A program made the position numbers and the translations under genes. Below the pieces are notes generated by a model. The model did no database searches, was not told the DNA's origin, and was given only the letters and a program-made list of their open reading frames with translations. Of a stretch of DNA of 19,082 bases, positions 14,500 to 19,082 are shown one piece after another. This DNA comes from Candidatus Methanoperedens sp. (GTDB lineage Archaea; Halobacteriota; Methanosarcinia; Methanosarcinales; Methanoperedenaceae): assembly GCA_026552835.1 (NCBI GenBank), contig JAPMTY010000056.1, forward strand, positions 1 to 19,082, written 5' to 3'. The stretch's first letter is position 1, and every line of letters starts with the position of its first letter.

Positions 14500-15519
14500 T
14501 CAGACTTTCCGCAGCACCCCGATTTTCGGCTCATAGCATCTTCCTTCATCCATAAGCTCCTTGATACCGGCCTCCACGGATTCGGGCTTAATACCTGCAT
14601 TCATCGCGGTTTCAACAACCGAAGAATAAGAAATTCCCTTCCCTGTATCAAGTTTATCGATTATGGCAGCAATGGCTTCTTTGGGTTCAGGCGCCTTTTC
14701 GGGCTCGGAAATAGTGGGTTCCTGCGTGCTTTGCGCTTCTTCTTTTTCTTCTTTTATTTTTTCCATCCTGAGTTCCTGTTCAACAGGCTCATTGATGGAA
14801 CTCTGCGAGCTCTCACTCGCTTGTACGCTTTCCGCCTGTTCCTTCCCAACTGTCTTTTCCTGGGCACCGCTATCGGTAGTAATCGTCTTTATTGCATGGA
14901 TTACGGCGTTTTTAAGTTCCAGTTTGATTTTATCCAGGTTTTTATAATGCTGGAGCGCACGCGCTGCTCCATCAGCAAGCAGGGGGCTTGCTCCTTTTTT
15001 CTGCAAAAATTCCCTCAATTCATTGCCTGATAAACCGGAGTTTAAGGCTTCTTCCATAAGTTTTATGCGCTCCAGCGTGCGCTCTGCCGTATCCAGAACC
15101 CATCTATCCCTCTGCTTTTCATCAGCCGTATTTATTTCCTCGGGCCTGACCGATATATAGACGCTTCCGTCCTCAGGCTCGTATTTTCTTGCTTTCCCCA
15201 CAATAGCTACGTATGCAGGCACCTGCAATTCAGACAAAAAAATAGCAGCTTCGGGCTGGTACTGCCCTGCATAAACTGTAAACACGCCAGTAGGGTCTGC
15301 TATGCGTGCACGCCAGAGGTTATTGTCCTTGCCTATGTTCTCAACCTCGGTGACTACACCGACAATAAAGAGCCTGTTGCACTTTACACCGGTTGGCGTA
15401 ATGATATAATTCGGGGCGCGCTCATCCCCCTCGCTGACATGCAGATTTGACCTGTTAAACTCGTGGGCAAATATGCGCCATGCAATTTCCCTGTCCATTA
15501 TTTTTTCAGTCTTTTCCAT
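14500..15519 (-). CDS. RPA-associated protein (COG3390 type)
   Basis: This encodes 339 residues. The N-terminal part (about 9-130) holds an OB fold: REIAWRIFAHEFNRS, CNRLFIVGVVTEVE, RARIADPTGVFTVYAGQY and PAYVAIVGKARKYE. A helical segment (about 138-215) follows, then a long Glu/Gln/Ser-rich, probably disordered linker (about 215-280). The last 59 residues (281-339) look like a winged helix ending EGRCYEPKIGVLRKV, similar to the tails of RPA32 and archaeal MCM. Such proteins bind their cognate RPA and form its second subunit. It begins one base after the RPA stop (TAA-T-ATG) behind GGGGG, and the phosphoesterase follows two bases later, so the three are tightly coupled. Confidence 0.87.
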   Translation of the reverse strand: MEKTEKIMDREIAWRIFAHEFNRSNLHVSEGDERAPNYIITPTGVKCNRLFIVGVVTEVENIGKDNNLWRARIADPTGVFTVYAGQYQPEAAIFLSELQVPAYVAIVGKARKYEPEDGSVYISVRPEEINTADEKQRDRWVLDTAERTLERIKLMEEALNSGLSGNELREFLQKKGASPLLADGAARALQHYKNLDKIKLELKNAVIHAIKTITTDSGAQEKTVGKEQAESVQASESSQSSINEPVEQELRMEKIKEEKEEAQSTQEPTISEPEKAPEPKEAIAAIIDKLDTGKGISYSSVVETAMNAGIKPESVEAGIKELMDEGRCYEPKIGVLRKV

Positions 15520-15520
15520 A

Positions 15521-16786
15521 TTATCCCCCTATCCTTCCGAGCAGTTCATTTGCTTTTTCTCTTGTTTTTTCCTGCGGCTCCCACACATCATTTGCCACAA
15601 GCGTAATCCCGAATTCGCCTTTTGACATATTGCCCCTTGCAGCGAGAATTTTTCCGATAAGTTTCTTTTTGATTTCATCTTCCACGGCTTTCTGGGACAT
15701 GGCTGTTTTTGCCATCTTTTGCGCTTCCTCGATTGTATATCCGCATATTTTCTGCGTTAGTCCCGCATCGAGAACAAGCGTTAATGCGCCTGTTCCGTCA
15801 TCGATTATTGCCTTAATCCGCATGTCCATTTTTTCATCCACTTTACCGTGGACACGGCACATGCCTTTTTGGATGACACGTGAACATTCCGGGCAGCGGG
15901 CTATCAATCCCGACCCGGGTCTTATTGAAAGGATGTTCCCTTCGATTATAATATCGTAAGCCCCGTCTTTTTCGATGATATCTCCTATCCTGGCACTGCC
16001 AGCTTCTTTATATTCCATCTTTTTATCGACTTTTATTACGGTGCTGTTTTCATTGATATTCAGGGAGGGAACACCCCGGAATGACCTGATATAAGCGTTT
16101 TTCACTTCAACCGTATTCCCGGCTGCAAGCTCGGGAAGTATTACCCATGCCGTAAATGGAATTTTGGTTTTTTCATCTGCGGCGATGCCGCCTATGATTT
16201 TTTTAGCGCCGTCTTTTGTATTGATATCATGAGTTTCCATATTCAGGATGGTGAACACTGCATGGACATTAATGTCCCCGTCCTTTAATTCTGCAAGTTT
16301 TTTAATCTCGCTTTCCTGATTGATTTCAATCTTTGAAGTGAGTTTTGTTACTTTTGATTTGTTCCCGAAATTTATCTCAGGCCGTTCCTGCCAGTTTCTC
16401 ACATAAGCCTGTGTGACTCTTATTACATCGCCCGCTTTAATGTCAAAATCTGACCATGCCGTGAAACTTCTTGCTGTCGTCTCATCGCATATAGTCCCTG
16501 AAAAAAGTGTCTTTTCAACATTTTTTATATTAACTGTTTTTTTGGCAATCTCGAGAACCTGCCCGGTTACTTCGATGTTGCGGTCCCCGATTTGTATATC
16601 CTTAAGTTTCTTGATTATTGTTTTTTCCCCGCCGCCGTATTTCTTAATCAGGCTTCTCTTAGCTTCGCTAAGCGGTACCCTGTACTCAAGCAGCTTTTTT
16701 AAATCCGCAGTAATATTACTTTCATCTACTTCGTTATCGAGCGCCCTTTTTATTTCTTCAACATGGGGCGCAAATTCAATCTCCAT
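15521..16786 (-). CDS. rpa: replication protein A, single-strand DNA-binding protein
   Basis: This 421-residue RPA has three OB-fold regions at about 66-150, 165-255 and 265-400. The first two carry the SFTAW (107-111) and PFTAW (210-214) strands and the paired AY(V/I)R segments typical of archaeal RPA DNA-binding domains. The third contains a zinc finger C298-x2-C301-x8-C310-x2-H313 and the IIDDGTGALTLVLD strand. It would coat single-stranded DNA in replication and repair together with the RPA-associated protein encoded next. The reading frame extends to 16852, but ATG 16786 has a near-perfect AAGGAGG site five bases upstream, and the extra 22 residues look like untranslated leader. Confidence 0.92.
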   Translation of the reverse strand: MEIEFAPHVEEIKRALDNEVDESNITADLKKLLEYRVPLSEAKRSLIKKYGGGEKTIIKKLKDIQIGDRNIEVTGQVLEIAKKTVNIKNVEKTLFSGTICDETTARSFTAWSDFDIKAGDVIRVTQAYVRNWQERPEINFGNKSKVTKLTSKIEINQESEIKKLAELKDGDINVHAVFTILNMETHDINTKDGAKKIIGGIAADEKTKIPFTAWVILPELAAGNTVEVKNAYIRSFRGVPSLNINENSTVIKVDKKMEYKEAGSARIGDIIEKDGAYDIIIEGNILSIRPGSGLIARCPECSRVIQKGMCRVHGKVDEKMDMRIKAIIDDGTGALTLVLDAGLTQKICGYTIEEAQKMAKTAMSQKAVEDEIKKKLIGKILAARGNMSKGEFGITLVANDVWEPQEKTREKANELLGRIGG

Positions 16787-16801
16787 GAAGCCTCCTTCAG
16801 A

Positions 16802-16848
16802 CCGATGGAATAAGACTATAAGGGTAGTAAAAGATAAAAAACCATCGG
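16802..16848 (-). promoter_or_regulatory. rpa operon promoter flanked by a 7-bp inverted repeat
   Basis: On the minus strand a T-rich TATA-like TTTTTTATC (about 16833-16841) precedes the rpa start by about 50 bp, giving a short leader that includes the AAGGAGG site. CCGATGG (16802-16808) and CCATCGG (16842-16848) are exact inverted copies that bracket this box and the predicted start of transcription. Confidence 0.35.
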
Positions 16849-16945
16849 ACAATTTTATACAAACATTCTTATTTGTTGTGAAAAGATTGGTTATGGTTGT
16901 GATACACGTGACGCGCTGTAGTTGCTTTTGAAAAAGACTAAAACA

Positions 16946-16972
16946 TTTATATTTCAGTTGTTACAATATTGT
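16946..16972 (+). promoter_or_regulatory. promoter and palindrome before the HTH-nucleotidyltransferase gene
   Basis: TTTATATTT (16946-16954) is centred about 28 bp before ATG 16978, so the mRNA is probably leaderless. Between box and ATG lies the perfect 10-bp palindrome ACAATATTGT (16963-16972), extendable to an imperfect 16-bp dyad. TTACAA recurs 20 bp downstream at 16981. The position is that of a repressor site, and the encoded protein carries a DNA-binding domain. Confidence 0.45.
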
Positions 16973-16977
16973 CACAT

Positions 16978-17517
16978 ATGTTACAAAAATATAACAAATG
17001 GAAAGTGCTTAAGGTCTTCTTTGAGAACCCGAATCCTGAAGGCGCAGGATTCCAATTAAGAGAAATAGGCAGAATAACGAATCTTGCCACAACCTCTGTA
17101 AAGCGGTATCTGGACGAACTGGATAATGAAGAACTGGTTTTACTATCCAAACACAGGATACATGCATATCCTGTTTATCGGGCGAACATGGACAGCGAAA
17201 AATTCAGGTTCCTGAAAAAAATAGATACAATAATGACCTTAAAAGACTCAGGCTTAATAGAGTTTCTTGATAGCGAATATATGCCTGACGTTATAATTTT
17301 GTTCGGCTCTGCATCACGAGGAGAAGATACAATAAAAAGCGATATAGACTTATACCTTATGTGCAAAGAAACAAAGATGGATTTGCAGGATTTCGAGAAA
17401 AAAATAAAAAGAAAAATCAGCCTGTTCTTTGGTGAAGATTTCGGAGAACTCAGCAACGAATTGAAAAACAACATAATAAATGGGACAATTTTAAAAGGCT
17501 ACCTGAAGGTGTTCTGA
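16978..17517 (+). CDS. MntA-like nucleotidyltransferase antitoxin with N-terminal winged helix
   Basis: This encodes 179 residues from ATG 16978 (a TTG at 16969 would add three). The first 70 residues form a winged helix: FQLREIGRITNLATTSVKRYL as recognition region and a wing ending near HAYPVY. The rest is a minimal nucleotidyltransferase with GSASRGEDTIKSDID (110-124), the exact GSX10DXD pattern of MntA antitoxins. In characterised MntA-HepT pairs the nucleotidyltransferase adds AMP to a HEPN RNase toxin and silences it. The stop overlaps the start of the following HEPN remnant (TGATG), the usual order of such pairs, but that partner is broken here. A DNA-binding domain on the antitoxin suggests autoregulation. 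Confidence 0.85.
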   Translation: MLQKYNKWKVLKVFFENPNPEGAGFQLREIGRITNLATTSVKRYLDELDNEELVLLSKHRIHAYPVYRANMDSEKFRFLKKIDTIMTLKDSGLIEFLDSEYMPDVIILFGSASRGEDTIKSDIDLYLMCKETKMDLQDFEKKIKRKISLFFGEDFGELSNELKNNIINGTILKGYLKVF

Positions 17518-17767
17518 TGGAAGAAGGTATCATAAAAACCATCCCTGACAGGGAGAAGGGGCGCATAAAAAGTTGATAGAATATCTGGAAAAAAATTACC
17601 CGGAATTTAAAGGACATGAGATTTCACTCCTTGATGACCTGAGATTGACAAGAAATCGTATCGCTTATAACGGATTTTTCGTAACCGATGAGTATCTGGA
17701 AAGAAAAATGAAAGAAATTCTGGCGATAATAGAAAAACTTAGAGTGATCATCTATAAAAAATTGTGA
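17517..17767 (+). pseudogene. HEPN toxin remnant (HepT-like), internally deleted and frameshifted
   Basis: Reading from ATG 17517 gives MEEGIIKTIPDREK and then a stop at 17574-17576. A second frame entered at about 17550-17563 gives GEGAHKKLIEYLEKNY and continues to the stop at 17767 with EISLLDDLRLTRNRIAYNGF. Both pieces match the start and the second half of archaeal HEPN-domain partners of nucleotidyltransferases, which are about 150 residues long; roughly 55-65 residues from the middle are absent. The HEPN catalytic R-x4-6-H position reads RNRIAY, with Tyr instead of His. Loss of the middle helices, the frame change and the missing His make RNase activity very unlikely. Family match is from memory, not from a search. 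Confidence 0.75.
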
Positions 17768-17770
17768 CCG

Positions 17771-18544
17771 CTATTTCCCCAAATCCACAACCTCATAATT
17801 CAATCCCTCGGACTCAAGCCTGTTGAGCAGTGAAGGAACCTCCTCGTCCACCGAAACCACAAGAGAGGAAAGACCATGAAACGCCGCCTCCACGACTGAT
17901 TCTTTGGCTCCGAATAGAATGCCGGGCTGTATATTGATTTTACGAAGAGAAACCAGCGCCTCAACGCCAATAGCTGCGATATACGGCTTATTCTCAACAT
18001 GTTTTTTTAGCATCTCGTAATCCACATTCCGGGAACCGCCCTTTTCTACCCTTGGCACCTTGCAAATGGTAATATTGACCGGGGTAAAACTTATCATACC
18101 CTTCAAATCCGTCACTCCGACGTCTTCTCCTTCCACAGCATCTGATATTGTAGTACCGGTGACATCGCCTTTTAAGCCTGCATACAGCAAACCGTTCTCC
18201 ATCCAGAGCGAGACCTTTTGTCCTTTTTTAAATTTTTCCATGGCAATTGCGGTCGCGACCGAAACGTGGCTTACAATATCCTCCATGACAAAACGGGCAT
18301 ATTTTTTAAGCTCCTGCGCCCTTTCAAGGACCCACTCGATGCCTTTTTTGGTAACACGGTAACGCACCCTGCCGTCAGAGTATAAAAGCCCATCAGAAAC
18401 AAGGTCTTTGATATATTCCGAAACCGCCTGAGGCGTTATGCCGATCTTATCAGCGATCTCTTTCTGCATTACATCAGGCTGGTGTGCGGCTATTTCAACA
18501 AGAATCTGGAATTTAGTTATCTCTTTTTTACTCCGCAGTATCAT
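17771..18544 (-). CDS. winged-helix transcriptional regulator, COG1497-type
   Basis: This encodes 257 residues. An N-terminal winged helix (about 5-68) shows MQKEIADKIGITPQAVSEYIKDLVSDGLL and a wing RVRYRVTKKG. The larger C-terminal part (about 90-257) resembles an archaeal ligand-sensing domain: a beta-rich segment LWMENGLLYAGLKGDVTGT near 113-131, then an alpha/beta portion ending in a Glu- and Leu-rich helix. It fits the archaeal predicted regulators grouped as COG1497; the ligand and targets are unknown. ATG 18544 lies within a perfect palindrome (18542-18565), which suggests control of its own gene. It ends three bases after the convergent HEPN remnant. Confidence 0.8.
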   Translation of the reverse strand: MILRSKKEITKFQILVEIAAHQPDVMQKEIADKIGITPQAVSEYIKDLVSDGLLYSDGRVRYRVTKKGIEWVLERAQELKKYARFVMEDIVSHVSVATAIAMEKFKKGQKVSLWMENGLLYAGLKGDVTGTTISDAVEGEDVGVTDLKGMISFTPVNITICKVPRVEKGGSRNVDYEMLKKHVENKPYIAAIGVEALVSLRKINIQPGILFGAKESVVEAAFHGLSSLVVSVDEEVPSLLNRLESEGLNYEVVDLGK

Positions 18545-18565
18545 AAAGGGTTACGCCCCTTTATG
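18542..18565. promoter_or_regulatory. perfect 9-bp inverted repeat at the regulator start codon
   Basis: CATAAAGGG (18542-18550) and CCCTTTATG (18557-18565) are exact inverted copies around a six-base spacer. The left arm contains the ATG of the COG1497-type regulator. It could be an operator bound by that dimeric winged-helix protein or an mRNA hairpin covering the start. Confidence 0.5.
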
Positions 18566-18589
18566 CAGTGTTGGGGTTGCATAAGTTTT

Positions 18590-19082
18590 TCATTCGGTTT
18601 CCCCGAACAGTTCAATCCTCTGTCCTTTCACTGACAGGATGTGTGAACGCCTTGCGACCGCGCGGATGAACATAATACTCTTATCTACTACTCTTTGCAG
18701 ACCGTTCATTGATTGATTACCGGCTTTGACTTCTTTCTCTATTATCTCAATATAATCCCTTATTTCGCTATCGCTTTTAAAAGTGACCATTATCATGTCG
18801 CTTAAATCTTCAACAGTGCACTGGAAATTGACCTGGACCCTAGAATATGACGAATGATATTCTTTTTCAGGGGTTTTCCCGGGCTGCGGCATTCGCCACT
18901 TGCTCTCGACAAATCCGCTCTTCTTCAGAATGTCAAGACTCTCACGCGGTGTAAATCCAATTTCTTTCTCTATCTCCTCTTCGGTTTTCCAGCCGTTTTG
19001 GAGGCAATCGAAAACTTTTTTATGTGCATCAGAACCGAATGCACGAAGAAGCGGGACAATATCTGATGGTTCATTTATAATA
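18590..19082 (-). CDS. ArsR-like winged-helix regulator, 5' end beyond the window
   Basis: The frame is open from the stop at 18590 to the window edge, giving 163 residues, so an internal ATG at 18892 is not the true start. The N-terminal part reads EPSDIVPLLRAFGSDAHKKV, then WKTEEEIEKEIGFTPRESLDIL and a wing SGFVESKWRMPQPGK, the shape of an ArsR-type winged helix. The C-terminal half has a beta-strand pair (YSRVQVNFQCTVEDLSDMIMVTF) and a long helix. There is no metal-binding cysteine cluster like that of classic ArsR. It lies 45 bp upstream of the COG1497-type regulator on the same strand, so the two may be co-transcribed. Ligand and targets are unknown. Confidence 0.7.
   Translation of the reverse strand, partial: IINEPSDIVPLLRAFGSDAHKKVFDCLQNGWKTEEEIEKEIGFTPRESLDILKKSGFVESKWRMPQPGKTPEKEYHSSYSRVQVNFQCTVEDLSDMIMVTFKSDSEIRDYIEIIEKEVKAGNQSMNGLQRVVDKSIMFIRAVARRSHILSVKGQRIELFGETE

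Noticed and set aside
16786..16852. RPA starting 22 residues upstream
   Set aside because: A strong AAGGAGG site directly precedes the internal ATG 16786 and the extra residues are unlike the family N-terminus.
17573..17767. A stand-alone 64-codon gene starting at TTG
   Set aside because: The frame continues upstream into GEGAHKK, which matches the middle of HEPN partners, so it is the 3' part of a broken gene and not a complete small gene.
18590..18892. A complete 100-residue protein starting at ATG 18892
   Set aside because: The frame remains open to the window edge and the upstream part encodes a helix-turn-helix region, so the ATG is internal.

Overview
The window reads as archaeal, euryarchaeal chromosome. 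It carries an sn-glycerol-1-phosphate dehydrogenase (archaeal lipid synthesis), a euryarchaeal RPA / RPA-associated-protein / phosphoesterase operon, archaeal TrmI and KptA, UPF0179 and DUF63 proteins, and TATA boxes about 26-30 bp in front of several start codons. Two multihaem c-type cytochromes, one with tandem bacterial-type Ig-like repeats and one NapC/NrfH-like, inside a Methanosarcinales-like gene set point to an ANME-2d ('Candidatus Methanoperedens')-type methane oxidiser or a close relative. That placement is inference; no marker gene in the window proves it.

Layout. (1) 145-2559: an LL-diaminopimelate aminotransferase-like enzyme and an acidic-tailed protein of unknown function on the minus strand, divergent from tRNA m1A methyltransferase TrmI. 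(2) 2560-6850: an electron-transfer island on the plus strand. A long AT-rich, hairpin-containing leader precedes a 931-residue cytochrome, followed by a membrane-anchored seven-haem NapC/NrfH-like cytochrome. (3) 7227-10330: a minus-strand series of egsA, UPF0179, a small four-cysteine protein, kptA and a small membrane protein. (4) 10342-11788: a DUF63 and SpoIIM-family membrane-protein pair, divergent from egsA by only 11 bp. (5) 11739-16786: a minus-strand operon of RPA (three OB folds plus zinc finger), RPA-associated protein, Mre11/SbcD-related phosphoesterase and a PAPS-reductase-fold protein with a 2x[4Fe-4S] ferredoxin domain. (6) 16978-17767: an HTH-fused MntA-like nucleotidyltransferase followed by the wreck of its HEPN partner. 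(7) 17771-19082: two minus-strand winged-helix regulators, the last cut by the window edge.

How the genes fit together. The NapC/NrfH-like protein could take electrons from a membrane carrier and pass them outward, and the large cytochrome could act as a surface or periplasmic acceptor carrying mono-haem beads on Pro-Thr linkers and an Ig-like stalk. The rpa-rpap-phosphoesterase trio is a known single-strand DNA binding operon type. The most distinctive sequence observations are two single-codon indels inside haem-binding motifs of the large cytochrome (CxxCGH and CxCH), the internally deleted HEPN toxin beside an intact-looking nucleotidyltransferase antitoxin, and palindromes placed at the promoters or starts of two regulator genes. 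I do not see a clearly new multigene defence system, CRISPR array, tRNA, rRNA or complete mobile element.
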